Counted from the first letter of the stretch, positions 21,140 to 30,081 are shown. The stretch is 64,000 bases of DNA from an uncultured Hyphomicrobiales bacterium (GCA_903847605.1 CAINED010000024.1:62001-126000), one strand, 5' to 3'. A program made the numbers and translations. The notes: generated by a model not told the origin, from the letters alone.

Positions 21140-21346
21140 GTGCCCGTGCGTTTCGTCGTCCCCATTTCCGCTTTCGCCATCGGCGTCGCTACCTTGGCGT
21201 CGACGGCCTATGCCGGCTCTGCCGCCCCCGTGCCGCTCGCAGGCGCAGGACTGCTCCCCTTTGTGGTTGGCGGCGCCGGTGCTGTTGCCTGGATCGCCGC
21301 GCGCGCCCTCGGCAAGCGGTTGAGAGACCGCACGCCGCGCGACTGA
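21140..21346 (+). CDS. Small secreted/anchored protein, putative exosortase substrate
   Basis: MPVRFVVPISAFAIGVATLASTAYA|GSAAPVPLAGAGLLPFVVGGAGAVAWIAARALGKRLRDRTPRD: signal peptide, then V-P-L-A-G motif, TM and basic tail; 9 nt before the exosortase ORF. Confidence 0.5.
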   Translation: MPVRFVVPISAFAIGVATLASTAYAGSAAPVPLAGAGLLPFVVGGAGAVAWIAARALGKRLRDRTPRD

Positions 21347-21355
21347 TCTGCCGTC

Positions 21356-22222
21356 TTGCAGATCGCTTCGGTCATACATCTACATCAACGCTCATTGGCG
21401 CGTACGCAGATCGCCGCGCTCGTTGCAATGGGCGTTGCAGCCAGCTTGATCGTTGAAAGATTTCTTCTGGCCGCACGGAGCAGCGGAGGGACTCTCGATC
21501 GCATCCTGCACGCAGTCGCCGAAGCAAACATCATTCAGCTCTTCGCGTGGTATGCGGCGTTTGTGCTTTTGTACGAGGGTTCGGCGAAGCTCGCGACAAG
21601 GCGGGACATGGCCGCCGCATTTTGTCTCGCAGCGGCGCTACTCGCGGCGAATATCCTGAACGCGCCGGTCTTGTTTGCAGTAATTGCAACCGCCGGAGGG
21701 ATTTATCTTTTCGCAACGAGCGCCGACGATCATCATACGCGCGCGGCAGCAACCGTATTCATCGCCCTGACGCTCAATGCAATCTGGGGGCCGCACTTCT
21801 TCTCGCTCTGCGCAGATGCATTTTTATGGGCCGATACGAATGTCGTGGTGGCCGCCCTGAAATTCCTGGAACCGGGCATCGCTATATCCGAATTCGCGAT
21901 CTCCGCGCCCGACGGACACCGGATCGTCATCCTCGATCAGTGTTCGGCCTTTCACAATATGACCCTGGCGATTCTGGCATGCGCGGCCATGGCCATGCTG
22001 ACGCGTCAGCGCTGGCGCGCGCGCGATACGCTCATTCTCGCCGCCGCATGCGTCCTTATGTTTATACTGAACGCCGCACGGATTTTCCTGATGGCGCTCG
22101 GCCGCGAAAGCTATGTCTATTGGCACGACGGACAGGGCGCGACGCTCTTCGGCCTCATGGTGACGGTGGCGATTGTTGCGCTCTGTTATTTCGGAATGCG
22201 TGAGACGGAGCGCACAGCATGA
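21356..22222 (+). CDS. Exosortase/archaeosortase family protein (divergent)
   Basis: Multi-TM; Cys in ILDQCSAFHNMTLAI, Arg in LNAARIFLMAL, His in YVYWHDGQGATLFG match the Cys-Arg-His exosortase arrangement; start codon uncertain (TTG 21356 or later ATG). Confidence 0.72.
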   Translation: MQIASVIHLHQRSLARTQIAALVAMGVAASLIVERFLLAARSSGGTLDRILHAVAEANIIQLFAWYAAFVLLYEGSAKLATRRDMAAAFCLAAALLAANILNAPVLFAVIATAGGIYLFATSADDHHTRAAATVFIALTLNAIWGPHFFSLCADAFLWADTNVVVAALKFLEPGIAISEFAISAPDGHRIVILDQCSAFHNMTLAILACAAMAMLTRQRWRARDTLILAAACVLMFILNAARIFLMALGRESYVYWHDGQGATLFGLMVTVAIVALCYFGMRETERTA

Positions 22223-22731
22223 AATTATACGCGACGTTTCCGCTTGCCGCCCTGCTGCTGGCTTCGGCCGCCGTACGGCAGCCAGCAGTATCCGACCTGA
22301 CACCCGCGCAACGCGATGCGCTTCCACAGCAGATCGAAGCGATCATACGCAATGCCGGCTATCCGGTCGTCGACATTGCGCCGGCAAACGCAATCTCCGC
22401 CCTGCACCAGCGGGCCTTCAGGATCAACGGATGCGCGAGCGATGCGATCGCCGTTGTCCTTCATTTCCGGGAAATCGCGCTCCTTCACGCCGCATGGGCT
22501 CGCTTTGCAAGCACTTTGCCGTCCTACAAACTCTCGCTGCATTATGGCAACGGCCAATGGACCGAAATTAATCGGCCCGCCATCATCAGGGAACAGATCA
22601 GGCTGCAGTTCGCCGGCTATTCCGGCGCGGCCCAGTTTTCCGCTCAAACCGCCATTCTCGTTGCGAGTCCTACGCAATGCGAAGCCCCTGCAGTGGATTG
22701 GCGCGCGGTGTGGAGGCCGAACAAGTCATGA
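22219..22731 (+). CDS. Hypothetical secreted protein, coupled to exosortase
   Basis: MKLYATFPLAALLLASAAVRQPAVSDLTPAQRDALPQQIEAIIRNAGYPVVDIAPANAISALHQ..; ATGA overlap with upstream and downstream genes. Confidence 0.65.
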   Translation: MKLYATFPLAALLLASAAVRQPAVSDLTPAQRDALPQQIEAIIRNAGYPVVDIAPANAISALHQRAFRINGCASDAIAVVLHFREIALLHAAWARFASTLPSYKLSLHYGNGQWTEINRPAIIREQIRLQFAGYSGAAQFSAQTAILVASPTQCEAPAVDWRAVWRPNKS

Positions 22732-23516
22732 TGGCGTGGCAGCAAAGCTGGCTGTTCGCGACGGCCATAGTGATTTGCATCGCTGGCCTCGGCATGTGGG
22801 AAACCCTGCGTCCTGCACGTTCGCAGGCGGAGACCCGGACGCCGCGGCGCTTCGTGAATTTCGCACTGGCCGCGTTGCATCTATCGCTCGTACTCGCGCT
22901 GCCGCTCACGCAAATTTCTGCGGCCGCCTCTGCGAAAGCTCATGGCTTCGGCCTGCTCAACTTTCTGGCGGCGCCGTCCGTGGCGACATTTGCCGTCACC
23001 GTTGTTCTTGCAAGCCTCATCGCCTACCTGACACATATTATCCTGCATAGAGCGCCGCTGTTCTGGCGCTTTCACGCCATCCACCACAACGATGATGAGA
23101 TCGACGCATCGACCGCGCTACGTCATCATCCCGGCGAGATCCTGTTGATCGCAGCGATACAGATACCCGTCATCGTTCTGCTTGGTCTTGATCCGACAAC
23201 CCTTGCATTTCTCTACGTCTGCGAATGGCTGCACGGATTGTTCGCCCACGCCAATGCGCGCCTGCCGCAACGGGTCGACAAAGCGCTGGGCTACGTCCTC
23301 GTGACGCCTGCCATGCACGCCGTCCATCATTCCGCATATCCCAAGGAATCGGACAGCAATTACGGGACGATGTTTTCAGGGTGGGATCGCCTGTTCGGGA
23401 CGTTTCACAAGGCATCGGACGAGGCCCCGAAGTTTGGTCTCGGCGCGGCGGCCGATTCTCAAGACGCAGGGCCGATTCAAGTGTTGCGAACACCGTTTCT
23501 CGCGCCCCTGCGCTGA
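22728..23516 (+). CDS. Sterol desaturase / fatty acid hydroxylase superfamily membrane protein
   Basis: His boxes HIILHRAPLFWRFHAIHHNDDEIDASTALRHHP and HAVHHS; multiple TM. Confidence 0.85.
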   Translation: MMAWQQSWLFATAIVICIAGLGMWETLRPARSQAETRTPRRFVNFALAALHLSLVLALPLTQISAAASAKAHGFGLLNFLAAPSVATFAVTVVLASLIAYLTHIILHRAPLFWRFHAIHHNDDEIDASTALRHHPGEILLIAAIQIPVIVLLGLDPTTLAFLYVCEWLHGLFAHANARLPQRVDKALGYVLVTPAMHAVHHSAYPKESDSNYGTMFSGWDRLFGTFHKASDEAPKFGLGAAADSQDAGPIQVLRTPFLAPLR

Positions 23517-23579
23517 AATCTGCGCTTGCCAGACATCGTGCCTTCATGTGAGCCTGCGGGTATTCCGAGGGAGGCTCCG

Positions 23580-24680
23580 ATGCAACGCACTCAACCGCCA
23601 TTTCGCGCCGATCATGTCGGCTCGTTCCTGCGTCCTGCGGACCTCAAGGCGGCGCGCGACAAGCGTGCGCGCGAGGAAATCACGGCCTTCGAATTGAAAT
23701 CCGTCGAAGATCACGAAATCGAAAAACTCATCCGCAAGCAGGAAGAGATCGGACTCAAGGCGGTGACGGACGGCGAGTTCCGCCGCTCCTGGTGGCATCT
23801 CGATTTTCTCGAAGGCCTCGACGGGATCGAAGGCTACGAGATGGATCAGGGCGTCGCTTTCGCCGGCATGAACACGCGTGCACGCGGCGTTCGCACTATC
23901 GGCCCCATCGGCTTCACCGATCATCCCATGATCGAACACTACCGTTTCGTGCAATCGCATGCGCGCGCCATACCGAAAATGTGCATCCCCTCGCCATCGG
24001 CATTATTCGGACGCACGGGACGCGCGGCCGTGCCGGAAAAAGTCTATCCGAACCTCGACACGTTCTTTGCTGACCTCGGCGCGGCCTATGCGAAGGCTGT
24101 TCGCGCCTTCGCGGACGCAGGCTGCCGCTACCTGCAGCTCGATGAAGTCTTCATCGCCATGCTTTGCGATCCGCAATACCGCGCGCAATGGAAGGAGCGC
24201 GGCTTCGAACCCGATGCACTCGGGCGCATCTATGGCGATCTCATAAATGCGGCGATGTCAGACATACCCGCCGATATGACGATCACCATGCATTTGTGCC
24301 GCGGCAATTATCGTTCGACCTTCATGGGCTCGGGCGGCTACGAGCCGGTGGCCGACGTGCTGTTCAACCGCATCAAGGTGCATGGCTACTTCATGGAATA
24401 CGATTCCGATCGCGCCGGCGGTTTCGAGCCGCTCAAACTCGTACCGAAAGACCGGACCGTTGTGTTGGGCCTCGTCACATCGAAGACCGGCAAGCTCGAG
24501 GGCAAGGACGAAATCAGACGCCGGATCGAGGAGGCCGCCAAATACGTCCCGCTGGATCAGCTTTGCCTTTCGACGCAATGCGGCTTCGCCTCGACCGAGG
24601 ACGGCAATACGCTCACAGAAGACGAGCAATGGGCGAAACTGGCGATGATCGCGGAGGTGGCGCAGGAGCTGTGGGGGTGA
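23580..24680 (+). CDS. MetE-like 5-methyltetrahydropteroyltriglutamate-homocysteine S-methyltransferase family (C-terminal domain type)
   Basis: MQRTQPPFRADHVGSFLRPADLKAARDKRAREEIT..VTDGEFRRSWWHLDFLEGL..DMTITMHLCRGNYRS..LSTQCGFAST. Confidence 0.85.
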   Translation: MQRTQPPFRADHVGSFLRPADLKAARDKRAREEITAFELKSVEDHEIEKLIRKQEEIGLKAVTDGEFRRSWWHLDFLEGLDGIEGYEMDQGVAFAGMNTRARGVRTIGPIGFTDHPMIEHYRFVQSHARAIPKMCIPSPSALFGRTGRAAVPEKVYPNLDTFFADLGAAYAKAVRAFADAGCRYLQLDEVFIAMLCDPQYRAQWKERGFEPDALGRIYGDLINAAMSDIPADMTITMHLCRGNYRSTFMGSGGYEPVADVLFNRIKVHGYFMEYDSDRAGGFEPLKLVPKDRTVVLGLVTSKTGKLEGKDEIRRRIEEAAKYVPLDQLCLSTQCGFASTEDGNTLTEDEQWAKLAMIAEVAQELWG

Positions 24681-25406
24681 TCAATCCGCGACGGAAAAGC
24701 CGCGCAAATTGCCCACCTGAACAAGCCGCGCAATTGTCCCGTCGGCTTTCGCTTGCTGGACGATCTCGCTCAGAAATTCCAGCAATGTTTCCCGTCCCTT
24801 GCGGATCGCGATGCCGACGCGGTTGACGCCAAAAGCATCATCGAGCACACGCGAACCCGGCAGCTTTTCCGCATAATCGAGAAGGACATCGCGTGGCGAA
24901 GCGAAGACATCGGCCTTCCCGCTGCGCAGCAGTCCGAAGGCTTCTTCGGGCAGTTCGGCGCTGACGATGGTTGCGTGTTTGATGATGAGTTTCAGAGCGA
25001 GCGCCGAGGCATGGCTGTCCATGATGGCGATGCGCGTGCCAGCCCTGTCCGCATCCGCAATCTTCACGACGGGCGATCCTGCGGGAACGAGATAAGTGTA
25101 GTCGAACTGGAACAAAGGCGGGGTGAAATCAGCCTTGGCCTGTCTACCCGGCTCGATGCCGAAAAAAGCCATGTCAATCGTGCCGGCCAGCAACGCATCC
25201 ATCACCGCTGGCGGCGACGGCAGGCCCTTTACTTCGCTTTCTATGCCAAGCCGGTCCGCAATCAGCCGCGTCATGGCGATGCCAATGTAGCCCGTGCCAT
25301 GGCCGAGCATCTCGCCGCGGGCGTCGATCGAATATTGCGGCAGGAACAGCGCGGAGCGCACGCCGCCCGTCTTAAAGAACTGCTCCGCCGATGACGTCAC
25401 ACTCAC
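24681..25406 (-). CDS. Family-3-like solute-binding-fold protein lacking an obvious signal peptide
   Basis: [98 protein letters not shown]; start GTGA overlaps kdsA stop by 4 bp. Confidence 0.7.
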   Translation of the reverse strand: MSVTSSAEQFFKTGGVRSALFLPQYSIDARGEMLGHGTGYIGIAMTRLIADRLGIESEVKGLPSPPAVMDALLAGTIDMAFFGIEPGRQAKADFTPPLFQFDYTYLVPAGSPVVKIADADRAGTRIAIMDSHASALALKLIIKHATIVSAELPEEAFGLLRSGKADVFASPRDVLLDYAEKLPGSRVLDDAFGVNRVGIAIRKGRETLLEFLSEIVQQAKADGTIARLVQVGNLRGFSVAD

Positions 25407-26248
25407 AGCCCCTTCGCCAGCGCGTCAAATTTCATCAACTGGCGCAGCAAGCCCTCGAACTCGTTCAGCGGCACCTGGTTCGGTCCATCCGAAAAAGCAT
25501 TGGCGGGATCGTCATGCGTCTCGATGAAGACACCGGCGACGCCCACGGCGACCGCCGCGCGCGCCAGCACCGGAACGAACTTGCGCTCGCCGCCCGATGA
25601 CGTGCCCTGCCCGCCCGGCTGCTGCACCGAATGCGTCGCGTCGAAGATGACAGGCGCGCCGGTCTCTTCGGCCATGATCGGCAGCGCGCGCATGTCGGAT
25701 ACGAGCGTGTTGTAGCCGAAGCTCGCGCCGCGCTCGGTGAGCATGACGTTGGCGTTGCCGGAGCCTGTCACCTTGGTCGCGACATTCTTCATGTCCCAGG
25801 GCGCGAGGAACTGGCCTTTCTTCACGTTGACAACGCGCCCGGTTTTCGCGGCCGCGATCAGGAGATCGGTCTGGCGGCAGAGAAAGGCCGGGATCTGCAG
25901 GATGTCGATCACGCCAGCGACAGCCGCGCAGTGCTGGTTTTCATGCACATCAGTGAGTACAGGGAGGCCAAATTTCTCCTTGATCTCGGCGAAGACGGGC
26001 ATCGCCTCTTCCAGCCCCATGCCGCGTTTGCCGGTCAGCGATGTACGGTTCGCCTTGTCGAAGGAGGATTTGTAAACGAGGCCAATGCCGAGGCGCGCGG
26101 AAATATCCTTCAATGCCGCAGCCATCTTCAGCGCGTGCTCGCGGCTTTCCATTGCGCACGGCCCGGCGATGATGGAGAGCGGCAGCTTGTTGCCGAACTG
26201 CACGCGCGATGCGCCTTCGCCGACGCTGACAACAGAATTGGCTTGCAT
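25403..26248 (-). CDS. kdsA: 2-dehydro-3-deoxyphosphooctonate aldolase (KDO-8-P synthase)
   Basis: [107 protein letters not shown]. Confidence 0.97.
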   Translation of the reverse strand: MQANSVVSVGEGASRVQFGNKLPLSIIAGPCAMESREHALKMAAALKDISARLGIGLVYKSSFDKANRTSLTGKRGMGLEEAMPVFAEIKEKFGLPVLTDVHENQHCAAVAGVIDILQIPAFLCRQTDLLIAAAKTGRVVNVKKGQFLAPWDMKNVATKVTGSGNANVMLTERGASFGYNTLVSDMRALPIMAEETGAPVIFDATHSVQQPGGQGTSSGGERKFVPVLARAAVAVGVAGVFIETHDDPANAFSDGPNQVPLNEFEGLLRQLMKFDALAKGL

Positions 26249-26261
26249 AGTCTTGAAAATC

Positions 26262-26606
26262 CTATTGGCGGCGGTTGTTGTAGTGCGGTTCGATGGTCGC
26301 TGGCGCGGCATCGGCGCCGCGCGCGAGACACCAGTGCGAGGGACGCGGACCGAAGCCGAACGGCTCGCGCCGGTCGCACACCGGCCAGTTCTCCCGGCAT
26401 TCGGCCTCGCTCGTATAGACTGCCCCGGAGCGCGCCGCCACTGCGGCGGTGCGGGCAAAGGCCGTGCGGCAGAAACCATCGGTAAAATACTCGCGACAGT
26501 CGGCCTCGTTCGCCACGACCTTGCCGCCTGAACATACCGGCTGCAGCCAGAGCCAGCCGAGCGTCAGCGCGACCGCGCCGATGATGCCGATGACGAGGGC
26601 GCGCAT
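26262..26606 (-). CDS. Small membrane-anchored Cys-rich protein, partly DUF1190/YgiB-like
   Basis: [80 protein letters not shown]. Confidence 0.55.
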   Translation of the reverse strand: MRALVIGIIGAVALTLGWLWLQPVCSGGKVVANEADCREYFTDGFCRTAFARTAAVAARSGAVYTSEAECRENWPVCDRREPFGFGPRPSHWCLARGADAAPATIEPHYNNRRQ

Positions 26607-26619
26607 GGGAAACTGCGTC

Positions 26620-27780
26620 TCAGCCGACGATGGCGTGCGGCAGGAAGCGCGAGCGGTCGGTTGTGATCAGACCGGAATCCTCGCGCAGGCCCATCCCGCA
26701 GGGCTCATCGCCGACGATCCAGATTCCGACCACAGGATAGCGCCCCTCGAATTCCGGCAGATGCACCAGCGCCTGACGAACGTAGCCCTCTTCGCCATAA
26801 TTGCCGCCGGAGCGACCGACGACATTCTCGCCATCGACGAGGAGAATGTTCGCGCCCTCGCGCGAATAGATTGGCTTCTTCGCGAAACGCGTTCCGAGGA
26901 CGGATTTGGCGGGGTCGTCTTCGAAAAAGGCCGGCAGCAAATTCGGATGGTTGGGCGCCATCTCCCAGAGATAGGGCAATAGCCCCTTGTTGGAGAGCAC
27001 GGCCTTCCAAGGCGGCTCGACGAAGCGCGTATGGGTCATCGCGGGCGATTGGCCGAACTGGTCGGCGAATACCCATTCCCAGGGATAGAGCTTGAACATC
27101 CAGGCGATCTGACGATCGTTCATGTCGACGAAATAGCCGTCGCTGCGCAGGCCGATCTCCTCGACCGTGAGCATGTTCGTGCCGTGCCCAGCCTGCATCG
27201 CGCAGTCCGCAATGTAGGCTATGGTCCCCTTGTCCTCCTCGGATCCGGCCATGCAGGCGAGATGCAGAAAGGCCTTCTGTCCCATGCCCTTCAGGCGCGC
27301 GATCAGCTTTTCGTGGATGGAATTATACTGGTCGGCCTTGTCGGGCAGCCGCTTCTGCGCGATGGAATCTTCCAGCCACACCCATTGAAAGACGGCGGCT
27401 TCGTAAAGCGATGTCGGCGTATCCGCATTGTATTCCAGTAGCTTTGCCGGGCCCTTGCCGTCATAGGCGAAGTCGAAACGGCCATAGAGCGTGGGATCGC
27501 CGCGCTTCCAGCTGTCGCGCACCAAATTCCAATGTTGTTCCGGGATCAGCAGGCGCTCGAGAATCTCGGCGTCGTTGACGGCCTTACCGGCGAAATCAAG
27601 ACAAAGCTCCTGCAATTCCGCGCTCGGCGCTTCGATATCTTCCTCGATCTCGCGCAGGGTGAATTCGTAATAGGCGGTTTCATCCCAGTAGGGCTCGCCA
27701 TCGATCGAATGAAACTTGAAGCCCAGCTCTTCCGCACGGTCTGCAAAATTCGGCCGCTGGTCGCATTTCACCCGATGCAT
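26620..27780 (-). CDS. Glutathionylspermidine synthase family protein (ATP-grasp, YjfC/YgiC-like)
   Basis: YWDETAYYEFTLREIEEDIEAPSAELQELCLDF..RFDFAYDGKGPAKLLEYNADTPTSLYEAAVFQWVWLED..NKGLLPYLWEMAPNHPNLLPAFFEDD. Confidence 0.9.
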   Translation of the reverse strand: MHRVKCDQRPNFADRAEELGFKFHSIDGEPYWDETAYYEFTLREIEEDIEAPSAELQELCLDFAGKAVNDAEILERLLIPEQHWNLVRDSWKRGDPTLYGRFDFAYDGKGPAKLLEYNADTPTSLYEAAVFQWVWLEDSIAQKRLPDKADQYNSIHEKLIARLKGMGQKAFLHLACMAGSEEDKGTIAYIADCAMQAGHGTNMLTVEEIGLRSDGYFVDMNDRQIAWMFKLYPWEWVFADQFGQSPAMTHTRFVEPPWKAVLSNKGLLPYLWEMAPNHPNLLPAFFEDDPAKSVLGTRFAKKPIYSREGANILLVDGENVVGRSGGNYGEEGYVRQALVHLPEFEGRYPVVGIWIVGDEPCGMGLREDSGLITTDRSRFLPHAIVG

Positions 27781-27885
27781 GATTGGCTCCCGCGAGAGCG
27801 GCCGGCTGCGCAATGTCAAATGATTAGCGATGGCGCGGGATTCGCGCCACCTCGTCATTTTTCTTGGGCTGAAATTTGAAGACGA

Positions 27886-28779
27886 TCAGCCGCCGCTGCC
27901 GCCTGCGCTTGCCGAGCGGGCTGCGCTGCCGAGACCGCCGCGCGATGTCGTGGTCGCCGCCGGCTTCGTCGCAGCGGCCGGGTTGCCCATCTGCGCGCGA
28001 GGAGCCGTATTGGCGGGAGTGGCGGCAGGAGACGTCGGCGAAGCGGGCATCGCGCCAGGCCGGGCCGCGTTCGCGGGAGCTGCGGCGGCGGCCGGAGCCG
28101 CCGCAGGCCCGGTCGCGCCGATAGCGAGGCCGGGGATAAAAAGCAGCGTGCGACTCGTGCCGCCCTGTCCGCCTTCGCCGTTTCCGGCAGTCTTGCTCTT
28201 CTCGAGCGAATTGACCGGATCGACCGGTTCCTTCGGGCGAATTTCGGCGACCCTATAACGCTCCGCGCCGTCGCTCAGTATCGAATAGAGCGGCACGCCC
28301 TGAAACGTGCCCTGCGGCGCTTTGCCGAAGAAGTAACCGGACATGATGGGAATGTAGCGCGAGGCGCGCTCGGCATCTTCAGGCGTCGCCGGCTTCACGC
28401 ACTTGCCCGCGCCATGCTGTTTCTCGCAGACTTCCATCGAGGCGTAGTCCGGAGCCCCCTTCTGATGCACGAGATTGGCGGCATTCCATTGCTGCTCGCA
28501 AGCGCCGGCAGGTTGAATGCGCGCGCTCACGCAGTCCGCTACGCTCTTGTAAACACGGGGCGTATCCGCAGTCGGGCCGCCGCTGTTGGCAAAAAAATAG
28601 AGCCCGGCGGAACCGGCGCCCAGAGCGACGAGCGTGAGCACCATGGTGCGCTTCATATTGTCGGCTTCGCGCTTGGCCGCTTCGCCGCCAAGCCCCCTGG
28701 CCAGGGCCGGTACAGCCGATCCGTCATGGCCACGTAGGCCGAAGTTTGCGCGAGGCGCGGGCGAACTGCCGTAAGACAT
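27886..28779 (-). CDS. DUF1190 (YgiB-like) protein
   Basis: KRTMVLTLVALGAGSAGLYFFANSG..PRVYKSVADCVSARIQPAGACEQQWNAANLVHQKGAPDYASMEVCEKQHGAGKCVKP; Ala/Pro-rich C-terminal tail. Confidence 0.75.
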   Translation of the reverse strand: MSYGSSPAPRANFGLRGHDGSAVPALARGLGGEAAKREADNMKRTMVLTLVALGAGSAGLYFFANSGGPTADTPRVYKSVADCVSARIQPAGACEQQWNAANLVHQKGAPDYASMEVCEKQHGAGKCVKPATPEDAERASRYIPIMSGYFFGKAPQGTFQGVPLYSILSDGAERYRVAEIRPKEPVDPVNSLEKSKTAGNGEGGQGGTSRTLLFIPGLAIGATGPAAAPAAAAAPANAARPGAMPASPTSPAATPANTAPRAQMGNPAAATKPAATTTSRGGLGSAARSASAGGSGG

Positions 28780-28927
28780 ATCAAATCCCATCGGAAACAG
28801 CAGGAAATCCGACAAGACGTTAGCCGTTCGCAGTTAACAGCAGGCCAACGGCAACCCTGCAAAAGGATTGCCGGCAGTTCTCTTTCTGAAGATCGCGGAT
28901 TTGGTTAGCGGTTTATGACCGGCGCAG

Positions 28928-29599
28928 TCACGAACTCGACGATCCCCGCGCGCTGGAGCCAAAGCCGCCGCGCGACGTGCTGGTGATACCCGATGAGGGC
29001 GAGGACGTCGTCGAGCGCGACGAACTCGTCGACGATGATCCAAAGGACGAGCCCGACCTGAAATTCGACGAAGACGAGGACGACGAGCTCGAAGACGGCG
29101 TCGTGATCGGGAACGGGAACGCCGCGCTTTGACGGAATTCGTTTGCGGGATCGCCGGGTCGGCGGTACAGCGGCGCGGCCTGATACCCACCCGAAGCACG
29201 CTGCGCCAACAGGTAGCCGGCCATCAGCGGGATGAACATCGAGGCGCGGCCGGAACTCGCAGACGGATTTGCGCAATTGCCTGCGCCATATTCCTTCTCG
29301 CAGTTTTCCCGGTTTTGAAACGCCGGCGCGGACCGCTCGTGATTGCTGAGAGCTTGCTTGAAATTACTCTCGCACTCGCTTGAAGGTATTAGCTTATCTG
29401 CCTCGCAGCTGGCGACGTCCTTGTATGTCCGCGGCTGTGTGCTGGTACCCGATCCGGAGAACATACCGATCGTCACCGCGCCCGCGCCCAGCGCCAAAAG
29501 CGTGATGGCGATCGTGCGCTTGCGGCCACCTTGTTCCGGCGGATCGGCGTCGGCAGGAGGGGGCGTCGTGCCAGGCCTCTTTTTAGCTGGCGTGTTCAT
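28928..29599 (-). CDS. DUF1190 (YgiB-like) protein with Ser-rich tail
   Basis: RTYKDVASCEADKLIPSSECESNFKQALSNHERSAPAFQNRENCEKEYGAGNCANPS..TTPSSSSSSSSSSNFRSGSSFGSSSTSSSRSTTSS. Confidence 0.75.
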   Translation of the reverse strand: MNTPAKKRPGTTPPPADADPPEQGGRKRTIAITLLALGAGAVTIGMFSGSGTSTQPRTYKDVASCEADKLIPSSECESNFKQALSNHERSAPAFQNRENCEKEYGAGNCANPSASSGRASMFIPLMAGYLLAQRASGGYQAAPLYRRPGDPANEFRQSAAFPFPITTPSSSSSSSSSSNFRSGSSFGSSSTSSSRSTTSSPSSGITSTSRGGFGSSARGSSSS

Positions 29600-29613
29600 G
29601 GCGAACTCCGCGA

Positions 29614-30021
29614 TCAATAAGTCATGGAAGCGGCGCTCAGAAGCCCCGCCGCCAGAGAGATGAATCCGACCCAGAGACCTGCCGAGAGCACATTGTTGCG
29701 AATGGACTCGCCAAGGTTCGGGTGGGAGATATAGGCAAGAAAATAGGCGACAAGCTGGCAGATGAGCGCCACAACGCCCCAGACCACGCAATCCAGAATG
29801 TTCGCCGAATTATAGACGGCGCTCGCCAGCGGCAGGGAAAATCCCAGCAGACTCATGCCAACGGCGACAGTAGCTGTGTGGTTGTGTTCCTTGAAAACAA
29901 GGTCGAATTCCTTGTTCGGCGTGATCGCCGTATAGGCGAGAAGAAACAGGACGCAGAGGCCGACCGAGGCGACGAAATATGTCAGAAAAGCCGGCAATCC
30001 CTGTAGCGAATTCAGAATCAT
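29614..30021 (-). CDS. DUF350 (YjfL-like) inner membrane protein
   Basis: LTYFVASVGLCVLFLLAYTAITPNKEFDLVFKEHNHTATVAVGMSLLGFSLPLASAVYNSANILDCVVWGVVALICQLVAYFLA. Confidence 0.85.
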   Translation of the reverse strand: MILNSLQGLPAFLTYFVASVGLCVLFLLAYTAITPNKEFDLVFKEHNHTATVAVGMSLLGFSLPLASAVYNSANILDCVVWGVVALICQLVAYFLAYISHPNLGESIRNNVLSAGLWVGFISLAAGLLSAASMTY

Positions 30022-30081
30022 GGCATGGCCTCCTCAAGGGTAGAGCCTATGGTAGGGCGTCGCTCGCGACAATCCCCGTGG

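Noticed and set aside
28928-29100. Ser-rich codon stretch as a CRISPR-like or tandem repeat array
   Set aside because: It is the coding sequence of the DUF1190 protein's Ser-rich tail, without regular spacers.
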